A stretch of DNA of 7,573 nucleotides from Desulfobacterales bacterium (GCA_030629475.1 DAOVOU010000096.1:1-7573); one strand, 5' to 3'. Counted from the first letter of the stretch, positions 1 to 5,557 are shown. Notes: generated from the sequence alone by a model not told the origin. Numbers and translations: made by a program.

Positions 1-182
1 GCAATAAATATTACACACCTTCTGTCCTTGTAATGCTTGGCCAGGCCGTGAGTGACCATCTGAATCACGTGTTCGATGGTCTTCTCATTGTTGTAACAAG
101 GAATCCCTACGAGGATGTCTGCCGTCTCTATTTCTTCAATTCTTTTTGAGGTATAGGCTCTAAGTGCCGTATCGTAACGCAT
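1..182 (-). CDS. Family 2 glycosyltransferase, N-terminal part (3' end outside window)
   Basis: Reading the minus strand from an ATG at 182 gives 60 residues before the window ends. Residues 21-32 (ADILVGIPCYNN) match the first beta strand and loop of GT-A fold family 2 glycosyltransferases, where the VGIPxYNN stretch leads into nucleotide-sugar binding. The following TIEHVIQMVTHGLAKHY looks like the first helix, and RRCVIFI the second strand. These enzymes transfer a sugar from a nucleotide sugar and usually act in the cytoplasm or at the inner membrane face. The acceptor cannot be told from this piece, and the DxD motif lies outside the window. A purine-rich AGGGAGAAAAGGAA stretch precedes the start. 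The gene follows the small hypothetical gene ending at 239 by 56 bp and may be co-transcribed with it. The family call is fairly secure; substrate is unknown. Confidence 0.7.
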   Translation of the reverse strand, partial: MRYDTALRAYTSKRIEEIETADILVGIPCYNNEKTIEHVIQMVTHGLAKHYKDRRCVIFI

Positions 183-238
183 GATTCCTTTTCTCCCTGA
201 TCGGATATTTCTGGGCGGCCTTGGCGGCAGGGAAAACA

Positions 239-466
239 TCAACCCAAAAACCTTCTCAAATAGGCTGCCTCTTCAATCATGGATTGAAGATCGGCATCGT
301 TTTCCTTTATGCCCTTGACGATCCGGCTGGTGACCTTTTTATGTTCGTAATCGATTTTAAAGTTAAAGGCAACCACTTCCTTACCCTCACAGTCCCACAT
401 CTGCTCTTCGCAGCCGAGATGGGAAAAGGCGTAATAAGCCTCTTTTATTTCGTCTTCACCTGACAT
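239..466 (-). CDS. Small hypothetical protein (75 aa)
   Basis: The open frame encodes a hydrophilic, charged protein with no signal peptide or membrane segment. It contains two cysteines (CEEQMWDCEG, near residues 19-26), an alternating strand-like stretch (VVAFNFKIDYEHKKV) and a helical C-terminus (LQSMIEEAAYLRRFLG). The composition is that of a real folded protein rather than a shadow frame, but I recognise no family. The ATG at 466 has no convincing Shine-Dalgarno sequence. The same frame stays open upstream to the TGA that ends the previous minus-strand frame at 509, so a few more N-terminal residues are possible. Its position between a decayed gene and a glycosyltransferase gives no firm hint of function. 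Confidence 0.5.
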   Translation of the reverse strand: MSGEDEIKEAYYAFSHLGCEEQMWDCEGKEVVAFNFKIDYEHKKVTSRIVKGIKENDADLQSMIEEAAYLRRFLG

Positions 467-508
467 GTCCGGGCTTTCTGCAAAAAAAGGAAGAAGAGCT
501 TTATCTGG

Positions 509-861
509 TCAATTCTGCTCACCATCAAAAAAGGGCACGTGTGTCCGTATCCTTACTTCATGAAAAGCCCGGAAAGATTCCCCGGCGTTCTTTTCTTCCA
601 GACACCACGATGGTAGGCATCGCTGGCAAGCAGAGGAGATGATGCCCGTATCTTTGACGGCCAATTTGATCTCTGTCAGTTCACGGAAGTCCCGGACAGA
701 ATCGATGGTGAGATGTTCTTCCTTCTTGTGCCACTGATGGTAGACCAATCCGAAACCAGCAGAGGAATCTGAAAATGCGAGGATTTCGATCTTGGGGTCA
801 ATTAGAAGAGATACAGAACGAGGCGCCGCCCGTCCTGTGAGGCCACCTCAAATCGTGCCGG
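509..861 (-). pseudogene. Frameshifted hypothetical gene
   Basis: Two minus-strand frames read as one protein if a 5-nt stretch (800-804) is skipped. The first, from 861, gives PARFEVASQDGRRLVLYLF and then hits TAA at 802-804. The second, from 799, continues with DPKIEILAFSDSSAGFG, then a long charged stretch including LVYHQWHKKEEH and an ISSACQRCLPSWC segment with three cysteines, and stops at 509. Both halves have protein-like composition and join smoothly (LYLF then DPKIEIL). There is no good start codon or ribosome binding site in front of the first half: the frame lies just after the HU remnant, and a GTG inside it would begin VASQD. I do not recognise the family. It could be a gene broken by one indel, a sequencing error, or a shorter gene using an alternative start such as the TTG at 748. 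Confidence 0.45.
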
Positions 862-865
862 AAAA

Positions 866-1029
866 CTATGAGAGAGCGTCTTTTAGGGCTTTGCCGGGTT
901 GAAACCTTATCGCATAACGGGCCTGAATGGTTATTCTTTCACCGGTTGAGGGATTTACTCCTTGCCTGGCTCAGCCTTTGAGATGCCGGCATGCTTTGCC
1001 ATCCGTTCAATCAGTTGCGCCTTTGTCAT
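866..1029 (-). pseudogene. HU-family DNA-binding protein, internally deleted
   Basis: The ATG at 1029, preceded by AAGGAAG at good spacing, begins MTKAQLIERMAKHAGISKAE, the classic first helices of bacterial HU proteins. After PGKE the frame ends in TAA. Shifting frame at that point gives GVNPSTGERITIQAR, then YAIRFQPGKALKDALS and a stop at 866. This is the HU C-terminal region (family pattern GxNPxTGExxxIPAR...FxPGKxLKDAV). The roughly 35 residues that normally lie between, holding the dimer core and the start of the DNA-binding arms, are missing, and the reading frame is lost at the junction. Intact HU proteins are about 90 residues and compact or bend DNA. The identification of both ends is strong. 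The deletion explains why no normal ORF is seen here. Confidence 0.8.
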
Positions 1030-1351
1030 CTACTTTCTTCCTTTGTTGATCAGAATAAAGGTTTCCACTCTTCAACCTATAACTTTTCACTGTAATTATC
1101 TTGTGATCCTCGATTGCCTCTCTGACCGTACCGCTGACCTCTACCTCTTGTTGCAAAAGTTGCACTAGTTTTTTCCCTTCTTCGTCTCGTTCAACAAAAT
1201 GCTCCTCTTCACCTGCGCCCAAAATAGCAACAGCAACGGCGTTCCCTTCATCATTCCAGTCCACCGGGATCACAATGCCTCTGACCGTGGTCAGTTCATC
1301 ACCTGTTCCCTCGTTTTCTCTCACCCCCTTTTTAGATACTGTTGTTGTCAT
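1007..1351 (-). CDS. Small acidic conserved-type hypothetical protein (114 aa)
   Basis: The protein has a disordered, charged N-terminus (residues 1-20) and then a compact beta-rich core: VRGIVIPVDWNDEGNAVAVA, a middle rich in Glu, and VEVSGTVRE...HKIITVKSY. The repeated strand pattern ending in 'VSGTVRE...ITVKSY' resembles a small OB-fold or SH3-like barrel, but that is only an impression. It has no signal peptide. The last 20 or so residues are strongly basic and polar and read into the HU remnant: the frame overlaps the HU start by 23 nt, so the two were probably translationally linked. The ATG at 1351 has only a weak upstream purine stretch. I believe the gene is real from its composition and core pattern; function is unknown. 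Confidence 0.6.
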   Translation of the reverse strand: MTTTVSKKGVRENEGTGDELTTVRGIVIPVDWNDEGNAVAVAILGAGEEEHFVERDEEGKKLVQLLQQEVEVSGTVREAIEDHKIITVKSYRLKSGNLYSDQQRKKVDDKGATD

Positions 1352-1388
1352 GATCAGGCTTTACCGTTCTTTTCCCCTTACGCTTTGA

Positions 1389-1629
1389 ATATTGATGAAC
1401 GCGTAAAGAGTCTCAACAACTTGTCATTTCGAGCGAAGCGCCCGCCCTGGCGCGACATGAGAATAATAACCGGTGCTATATAAGAACCCGGTCTGGGCCA
1501 GGGAGAAATCTTTCCGATGTAACATGCTGAAAACATAAGATTTCTCCCTGCGGTCGAAATGACAGATCCTCGAAGATCCGCCGTCTTTGTGGCGGGATCG
1601 AATCCGACTTTTTACGAAAGCATCAATAT
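1389..1629. repeat. Nested inverted-repeat element (MITE-like or intergenic dispersed repeat)
   Basis: The gap downstream of groEL holds a 241-bp structure with two sets of matching arms. The outer arms are 1389-1412 and 1606-1629. They share ATATTGATG, then four unmatched bases, then CGTAAARAGTC with one difference, in inverted orientation. The inner arms TGTCATTTCGA (1422-1432) and TCGAAATGACA (1554-1564) are perfect. The TGTCATTTCGAxCGAA and GACTTTTTACGA-type motifs resemble dispersed intergenic repeats I associate with Desulfobacterota-type genomes; that is recollection, not a search result. No transposase is encoded. It begins 53 bp past the groEL stop, so it may also help end the groESL transcript. 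Confidence 0.6.
1499..1550. repeat. Perfect 14-bp inverted repeat inside the repeat element
   Basis: CAGGGAGAAATCTT at 1499-1512 is the exact reverse complement of AAGATTTCTCCCTG at 1537-1550, with a 24-nt loop. A transcript from groEL would fold here, but there is no U-run after the stem, so it is not a classical intrinsic terminator. Confidence 0.7.
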
Positions 1630-1682
1630 CGGGTTCCCTATCGACAGCGTGGGAAGGGGTTTCTCCCTCCCGGAAGGCCACA

Positions 1683-3305
1683 TCAGTACATGTCCTCAGC
1701 CCCTTCCGGGTATGCGTGTTGTCCTTGCTTCTTTTTGGGCTTTTCGGTGACGACTGCGTCGGTTGTGAGCAACAGGGCCGCCACGCTAGCCGCATTCTGC
1801 AGGGCCAAACGAGCCACCTTGGTCGGATCGATGATTCCGGCCTTCATCAGGTCTTCGAACTTCTCTGTATCGGCATTGAACCCAAAGTTTCCCTTTTCCG
1901 CCTTGACCTTCTCGACCACCACAGAGCCGTCATAGCCCGCGTTCTGAACGATTTGTCTCAGTGGCTCTTCAAGGGCTCTCTTTACGATGTTGACACCAAA
2001 CTGCTGGTCTCCGCCAAGCTGCAATTTCTCCAGTTCCGGAATACACCGAACAAAGGCCACGCCACCGCCTGCCACAACCCCCTCTTCGACGGCCGCCTTT
2101 GTCGCATTGAGGGCATCCTCTACCCGCGCCTTCTTTTCCTTCATCTCCGTCTCAGTCGGAGCCCCCACATTGATCACAGCCACTCCCCCAACGATCTTTG
2201 CCAATCGCTCCTGGAGCTTTTCCCGGTCGTAATCAGAGGTCGTTTCCTCAATTTGGGTGCGAAGTTGCCGCACCCGGCCCTCTATGGCTGATTTGCTGCC
2301 AGCCCCTTCCACAATGGTCGTATCGTTCTTGTCCATGGTGACCCGCTTAGCCCGCCCGATGTCGTTGACGGTCACGTTTTCGAGCTTTACGCCGATCTCC
2401 TCAGAGATCACCTGGCCGCCTGTCAGGATTGCGATGTCCTCCAACATTGCCTTCCTGCGATCCCCAAACCCTGGGGCCTTGACCGCCGCACACTTCAACG
2501 TCCCACGGAGTTTGTTCACTATAAGGGTTGCCAATGCTTCGCCCTCCACGTCCTCTGCAATAATGAGAATGGGCTTAGCCATCTTGGCAATTTCTTCAAG
2601 AAGGGGGAGAAGATCCTTCATATTGCTGATCTTCTTTTCGTGGAGCAAGAGGTACGGGTCATCAAGGTGCACTTCCATCTTCTCAGCATCCGTCACAAAG
2701 TAAGGAGAAATATATCCCCTATCAAATTGCATTCCCTCCACAAATTCCAAGGTCGTCTCCATCCCCTTGGCTTCTTCTACGGTAATCACACCTTCCTTGC
2801 CCACTTTTTCCATGGCCTCGGAGATCATATTACCAATCGTCTCGTCATTGTTGGCCGAGACGGTGCCCACCTGAGCAATCTCCTTGCGGTCTTTTGTGGG
2901 CTTGCTCATCCTTTTCAATTCCTCCACCGCTACCCCAACGGCAGCCTCAACCCCCCGCTTCAGCGCCATAGGAGCACTGCCTGCCGTGACAAGCTTCAAA
3001 CCTTCCCGATAGATCGCCTGGGCAAAGACTGTGGCAGTGGTCGTCCCATCCCCAGCCACATCTGATGTCTTGCTTGCAACCTCCTTGATCATCTGGGCGC
3101 CAATATTCTCAACTTTATTGGCAAGCTCGATCTCCTTGGCCACGGTCACGCCGTCCTTGGTGACAGTCGGGGAGCCAAAGCTCTTCTGGAGAAGGACATT
3201 GCGACCCCTCGGCCCAAGAGTCAGCTTCACCGTGTCAGCCAAGACGTTCACCCCCTTGAGCATCCCTCTTCGGGCCATGTCATCAAATATTATTTTTTTT
3301 GCCAT
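1683..3305 (-). CDS. groL: Chaperonin GroEL (60 kDa)
   Basis: GroEL forms the double-ring ATPase that folds proteins in the cytoplasm together with GroES. The 540-residue product is full length. It begins MAKKIIFDDMARRGM and carries the ATP-binding LGPRGRNV (residues 30-37) and GDGTTT (85-90) motifs. It also has the KAPGFGDRRKAML segment of the apical domain and VEDALNATKAAVEEG with the conserved ATPase aspartate, followed by VVAGGG. The start is supported by an AAAGGGGG ribosome binding site about 8 nt upstream. The C-terminus is unusual: instead of the common Gly-Gly-Met tail it ends in a lysine patch (KPKKK) and then EGAEDMY. It is the second gene of the operon, 23 bp after groES, and is predicted to be transcribed from the sigma-54 promoter at 3680-3695. 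Confidence 0.98.
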   Translation of the reverse strand: MAKKIIFDDMARRGMLKGVNVLADTVKLTLGPRGRNVLLQKSFGSPTVTKDGVTVAKEIELANKVENIGAQMIKEVASKTSDVAGDGTTTATVFAQAIYREGLKLVTAGSAPMALKRGVEAAVGVAVEELKRMSKPTKDRKEIAQVGTVSANNDETIGNMISEAMEKVGKEGVITVEEAKGMETTLEFVEGMQFDRGYISPYFVTDAEKMEVHLDDPYLLLHEKKISNMKDLLPLLEEIAKMAKPILIIAEDVEGEALATLIVNKLRGTLKCAAVKAPGFGDRRKAMLEDIAILTGGQVISEEIGVKLENVTVNDIGRAKRVTMDKNDTTIVEGAGSKSAIEGRVRQLRTQIEETTSDYDREKLQERLAKIVGGVAVINVGAPTETEMKEKKARVEDALNATKAAVEEGVVAGGGVAFVRCIPELEKLQLGGDQQFGVNIVKRALEEPLRQIVQNAGYDGSVVVEKVKAEKGNFGFNADTEKFEDLMKAGIIDPTKVARLALQNAASVAALLLTTDAVVTEKPKKKQGQHAYPEGAEDMY

Positions 3306-3328
3306 CGTAACGGCCCCCTTTTACCTTG

Positions 3329-3619
3329 TTATTTGTCAATGATACCGAGGACGTCGTCCTCGCGTATAATCAGATGTTCTTTCCCGTCGATTTTCACCTC
3401 AGTGCCGGCATACTTGCTGAACAGTATCCGGTCCCCTTCCTTGACATCCGGGGCTATCACCTCCCCATTTTCAGTAACCTTGCCCTTGCCCACAGCAATC
3501 ACCTTGCCCTGCATGGGCTTTTCCTTGGCCGTGTCAGGAATGATGATTCCCCCTTTGGTCTTGTCTTTTTCTTCGACTCTTTCGATGAGAATTCGATCAT
3601 GCAAAGGTCTTATCCTCAT
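3329..3619 (-). CDS. groES: Co-chaperonin GroES (10 kDa)
   Basis: GroES caps the GroEL ring and closes the folding chamber. The 96-residue product begins MRIRPLHDRILIERVEE. It contains the mobile loop (about residues 16-35, KTKGGIIIPDTAKEKP) whose Ile-Ile-Ile segment contacts GroEL, and the conserved GDRILFSKYAGTEVKIDG stretch (62-79). I chose the ATG at 3619 because AGGAGG lies 8 nt upstream. A longer frame from a GTG at 3628 would start inside that ribosome binding site. It is the first gene of groESL. Its leader from the predicted sigma-54 start site is about 50 nt. No CIRCE-type TTAGCACTC repeat is visible upstream, so the usual HrcA control appears absent. Confidence 0.97.
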   Translation of the reverse strand: MRIRPLHDRILIERVEEKDKTKGGIIIPDTAKEKPMQGKVIAVGKGKVTENGEVIAPDVKEGDRILFSKYAGTEVKIDGKEHLIIREDDVLGIIDK

Positions 3620-3627
3620 GGCTGGCA

Positions 3628-3633
3628 CCTCCT
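3628..3633 (-). promoter_or_regulatory. Ribosome binding site of groES
   Basis: AGGAGG on the minus strand, 8 nt before the ATG at 3619. It rules out the GTG at 3628 as the start, since that codon overlaps it. Confidence 0.9.
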
Positions 3634-3654
3634 GAATAAACGTCTCAGATTTCT

Positions 3655-3669
3655 ACAACTCTTGGTTGC
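3655..3669. promoter_or_regulatory. Degenerate copy of the regulator palindrome at the groES start site
   Basis: ACAACT-CTT-GGTTGC is identical to the site at 3853-3867 except for two symmetrical changes (G to C on the left, C to G on the right) that keep it palindromic. It lies at or just downstream of the predicted transcription start, where a bound protein would block rather than activate. It may be a low-affinity feedback site or chance. Confidence 0.3.
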
Positions 3670-3679
3670 TAAAAATAAC

Positions 3680-3695
3680 AGCAGTATCCGTGCCA
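3680..3695 (-). promoter_or_regulatory. Sigma-54 (-24/-12) promoter of groESL
   Basis: The minus strand reads TGGCACGGATACTGCT. The diagnostic GG and GC dinucleotides are separated by exactly 10 nt, and only one position (CTGC for TTGC) departs from the TGGCACG-N4-TTGC consensus. The predicted start of transcription is near 3669, about 50 nt before the groES ATG. Upstream lie a consensus IHF site and three copies of the palindrome, as expected for a promoter needing an enhancer-binding activator. No sigma-70-type promoter for groES was noticed. Confidence 0.85.
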
Positions 3696-3701
3696 AAGCT
3701 A

Positions 3702-3714
3702 TAATCCTTTGATT
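3702..3714 (-). promoter_or_regulatory. Predicted IHF binding site, groESL promoter
   Basis: AATCAAAGGATTA on the minus strand matches the IHF consensus WATCAANNNNTTR at every defined position. It ends 6 nt before the TGGCACG element, between the promoter and the nearest activator site. In sigma-54 systems IHF commonly bends the DNA at this place so that the activator can reach RNA polymerase. The same arrangement recurs at 5595-5607. Confidence 0.7.
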
Positions 3715-3750
3715 TTGCAGGATTTGTCGTATTAAGGGAAAATCGCCAGC

Positions 3751-3765
3751 GGAACTACTGGTTCC
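3751..3765. promoter_or_regulatory. Activator palindrome, groESL proximal site
   Basis: GGAACT-ACT-GGTTCC, followed by GATAC. Its centre is 77 bp upstream of the groESL -12 GC, about -89 from the predicted start of transcription. This is a normal enhancer distance for sigma-54 activators. Confidence 0.75.
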
Positions 3766-3852
3766 GATACTTGCTGAAAAATATACCACGTGGAATCCAT
3801 AAAAACTTTTATGATTGCTCAAGCGCTTGAAATATAAACCAATTTAGAAAAC

Positions 3853-3867
3853 AGAACTCTTGGTTCC
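3853..3867. promoter_or_regulatory. Activator palindrome, groESL distal site A
   Basis: AGAACT-CTT-GGTTCC, followed by GATAT. Its centre is 179 bp from the groESL -12 element and 102 bp from the proximal site. It pairs with the next site 30 bp away, about three helical turns, so both face the same side of the DNA. The pair also lies upstream of the regulator gene and could serve autoregulation. Confidence 0.75.
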
Positions 3868-3882
3868 GATATTTTTCATATT

Positions 3883-3897
3883 GGAACTCTTAGTTCT
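3883..3897. promoter_or_regulatory. Activator palindrome, groESL distal site B
   Basis: GGAACT-CTT-AGTTCT. Its centre is 209 bp from the groESL -12 element and just upstream of the candidate -35 of the regulator gene. Together with site A it forms an 11-bp outer inverted repeat: AAAACAGAACT at 3848-3858 against AGTTCTGTTTT at 3892-3902. Confidence 0.72.
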
Positions 3898-3907
3898 GTT
3901 TTTTACG

Positions 3908-3934
3908 TTGAAAATTTTGAGGATTTGGTACAAT
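3908..3934 (+). promoter_or_regulatory. Candidate sigma-70 promoter of the regulator gene
   Basis: TTGAAA at 3908-3913 and TACAAT at 3929-3934 are separated by 15 bp. The short spacer is offset by an extended -10 (TGG before TACAAT). The palindrome at 3883-3897 ends 10 bp before the -35, so the regulator could influence its own synthesis. This is the best vegetative match in the interval, but it is only moderate. Confidence 0.4.
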
Positions 3935-3988
3935 ACAATAGATAAGAAAAGTCTGAGGTTTTTGATTGATAAGACTCTGGAGGTATGG

Positions 3989-5419
3989 ATGAAATCCTTG
4001 CTAGTTGCTTCCAAAAACCAATCAGCCTGTAATGCGATCCGGGCCAGCATGCGCTCCGAATATAGGGTCGATGTGACGTCCAGCAAGGATGGCTGTTTGG
4101 AGATGTTTCGGAAAAAGCGGTATGAATTTCTATTTATAGATGTCGAGGTTCTTCGCGGGTCATTGCTTGACAACAACTACAAGACGGCATTGCAACCGTT
4201 TTGGCATGCCTATCCGACAACTCAAATCATTGCCATGTCATCCCAGGAAATGATCAGAGAGGCCGTGAGGGCCGTCAAAGCGGGGGCCAGCGATTACCTT
4301 ACGTATCCTATCAATCCAGATGAGGTCAAACATGTCACCGAAAGTATCTATGAATCCATCGTTATGGAATCCGAGCTGGATTATCTTCGGGACAAGTTTT
4401 GGCAGGATGATTCACTTGAAATCGTTCGCACGAGAAGCCCCTTGATGAAAAGAGTCTTTGATAAGGTGCGGTCTGTCGCGCCAACCAAAAGTACGGTTCT
4501 GCTGAGCAGTGAAACAGGAACGGGGAAAGGTGTGTTGGCAAGTCTGGTTCATCGGCACAGTATCCGAAAGGATGGTCCATTCATCAGCGTTCATTGCGGA
4601 GCGATCCCGGATACCCTTTTGGAAAGTGAGCTGTTCGGACATGAGAAGGGAGCATTCACAGGGGCTGTCCGGAGAAAGCTGGGCAAGTTTGAGATTGCCC
4701 AGGAAGGCACGATCTTCCTCGACGAGATCGGCACCATTACGCCTTCTGCACAGATCAAGCTCTTGGGGATACTCCAGGATGGGACTTTTCATCGCGTTGG
4801 AGGGGAAGAGACGATCGAGGCCAATGTAAGGGTGATCGCGGCCACGAATACGGATTTAAAGAGAATGTGCGAAGCTGGCCAATTTAGAAGAGATCTCTAT
4901 TATCGGTTAAATGTCTTCCCACTCGAAATCCCGCCACTGAGAGAGAGAATGGAGGACATGGCATATATTGTCGAGGTCATTCTTAAAAGGCTGAACAAAT
5001 TTAATCTAAAAGAGATTCACGACATTCATCCCCATGTCATAGATGCTTTTGGAAAGTACTCATGGCCAGGAAACATCCGTGAACTGGAAAACCTCATGGA
5101 GCGTGCCTACATACTGGAAGTGTCTCCAATATTAACGCCTGAGAGCTTCCCAAACGAGCTTTTCGCCTCTGATCCTTCGACGGTACAGGTCAAGGCGGAC
5201 ATTTCCGTTACCCTGGCGGAGGTAAGACACAGGGCTGTGGAACAGAGCGAAAGGTTCTATTTAAAAGGACTATTAGCCGCAAACAGGGGCCGAATAAAAG
5301 AGACTGCCGAGGCAGCCGGAATCAGCCCCCGTCAACTACATAAATTGATGAAAAAACATGCCATCAGAAAGGAAGAGTTCAAAACATTCCCTGAGGCGAC
5401 CCACAGAGAAGAACTTTGA
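3989..5419 (+). CDS. Sigma-54-dependent transcriptional activator (NtrC-type) with degenerate receiver domain
   Basis: This cytoplasmic enhancer-binding protein uses ATP hydrolysis to open sigma-54 promoters. The 476 residues show three parts. Residues 1-125 have a receiver-like fold: D51 sits at the phosphoacceptor position (FLFIDVEV), but the acidic pair is replaced (LLVASKN) and the conserved lysine is tyrosine (LTYPINP, Y106). Residues 143-385 are the AAA+ domain, with Walker A SETGTGKG (174-181), sigma-54-contacting GAFTGA (221-226), Walker B IFLDEIG, arginine-finger region FRRDLYYRLNVF and WPGNIRELEN (359-368). Residues 430-462 are a Fis-type helix-turn-helix (NRGRIKETAEAAGISPRQL). I chose the ATG at 3989 because GGAGG lies just upstream; the open frame to 3860 would run through its own operator sites. 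It is flanked on both sides by matching palindromes and target promoters. No sensor kinase is nearby. Confidence 0.95.
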   Translation: MKSLLVASKNQSACNAIRASMRSEYRVDVTSSKDGCLEMFRKKRYEFLFIDVEVLRGSLLDNNYKTALQPFWHAYPTTQIIAMSSQEMIREAVRAVKAGASDYLTYPINPDEVKHVTESIYESIVMESELDYLRDKFWQDDSLEIVRTRSPLMKRVFDKVRSVAPTKSTVLLSSETGTGKGVLASLVHRHSIRKDGPFISVHCGAIPDTLLESELFGHEKGAFTGAVRRKLGKFEIAQEGTIFLDEIGTITPSAQIKLLGILQDGTFHRVGGEETIEANVRVIAATNTDLKRMCEAGQFRRDLYYRLNVFPLEIPPLRERMEDMAYIVEVILKRLNKFNLKEIHDIHPHVIDAFGKYSWPGNIRELENLMERAYILEVSPILTPESFPNELFASDPSTVQVKADISVTLAEVRHRAVEQSERFYLKGLLAANRGRIKETAEAAGISPRQLHKLMKKHAIRKEEFKTFPEATHREEL

Positions 5420-5424
5420 GTTCC
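5410..5424. promoter_or_regulatory. Activator palindrome overlapping the regulator stop codon (distal site B of the acidic-protein promoter)
   Basis: AGAACT-TTG-AGTTCC, followed by GATAG. It contains the TGA stop of the regulator gene (5417-5419). Its centre is 211 bp upstream of the -12 GC at 5627-5628, mirroring the 209 bp of the groESL side. Confidence 0.75.
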
Positions 5425-5454
5425 GATAGTTAAGAAAACCGGAACTCAAAGTTC
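5411..5454 (+). repeat. Perfect 15-bp inverted repeat made by two activator sites; possible terminator
   Basis: GAACTTTGAGTTCCG at 5411-5425 and CGGAACTCAAAGTTC at 5440-5454 are exact reverse complements with a 14-nt loop, followed by the AT-rich GTATTATTTAAT. In RNA this would be a stable hairpin directly at the end of the regulator gene. It may therefore terminate the transcript as well as bind the regulator as DNA. There is no clean U-run, so terminator function is uncertain. Confidence 0.5.
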
Positions 5455-5455
5455 G
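5441..5455. promoter_or_regulatory. Activator palindrome, distal site A of the acidic-protein promoter
   Basis: GGAACT-CAA-AGTTCG, with one departure at the last base. Its centre is 180 bp upstream of the -12 GC, 31 bp from the site at 5410 and 102 bp from the proximal site. The groESL side has the same 102-bp interval. Confidence 0.72.
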
Positions 5456-5542
5456 TATTATTTAATCCTCCATTATTTCAATAGGCTGCATTACATACAT
5501 CGCTCTATCATCTGTCTGATCGAATCTCCTTTTATGAAGATC

Positions 5543-5557
5543 GGAACTGTTAGTTCC
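5543..5557. promoter_or_regulatory. Activator palindrome, proximal site of the acidic-protein promoter
   Basis: GGAACT-GTT-AGTTCC is the most symmetrical copy in the window, flanked on the left by GATC that extends the dyad. Its centre is 78 bp upstream of the -12 GC, about -90 from the predicted start of transcription. Confidence 0.78.

Noticed and set aside
239..748. A single in-frame TGA at 509-511 separating two minus-strand frames, as in a selenocysteine codon
   Set aside because: No convincing SECIS-like hairpin follows the TGA, and the second frame has its own ATG. Two separate genes, one of them decayed, is simpler.
1564..1600. Imperfect hairpin GATCCGCC...GGCGGGATC as a groEL terminator
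   Set aside because: The stem has a bulge and no U-run follows in the groEL direction. It is more likely part of the repeat element.
1587..3342. Several plus-strand open frames of 80-234 codons opposite groEL
   Set aside because: They are antisense shadows of a strongly coding gene, with no start signals and atypical composition.
3786..3830. Short palindromes CCACGTGG (3786-3793) and TCAAGCGCTTGA (3819-3830) between the groESL operator sites
   Set aside because: They occur once each, have no counterpart at the acidic-protein promoter and match no regulator I can name.
3620..3860. Search for a CIRCE element (TTAGCACTC inverted repeat) upstream of groES
   Set aside because: No such repeat was found on either strand.
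3883..3905. Stem GAACT-CTT-AGTTC followed by a T-run, resembling an intrinsic terminator on the plus strand
   Set aside because: No gene is transcribed rightward into it, the stem is only 5-6 bp, and it is one of a family of operator palindromes.
3860..3988. In-frame 43-residue hydrophobic extension of the regulator from a TTG at 3860
   Set aside because: It would translate through two operator palindromes and the candidate promoter, and has no ribosome binding site, whereas the ATG at 3989 has GGAGG and starts exactly at the first receiver strand.
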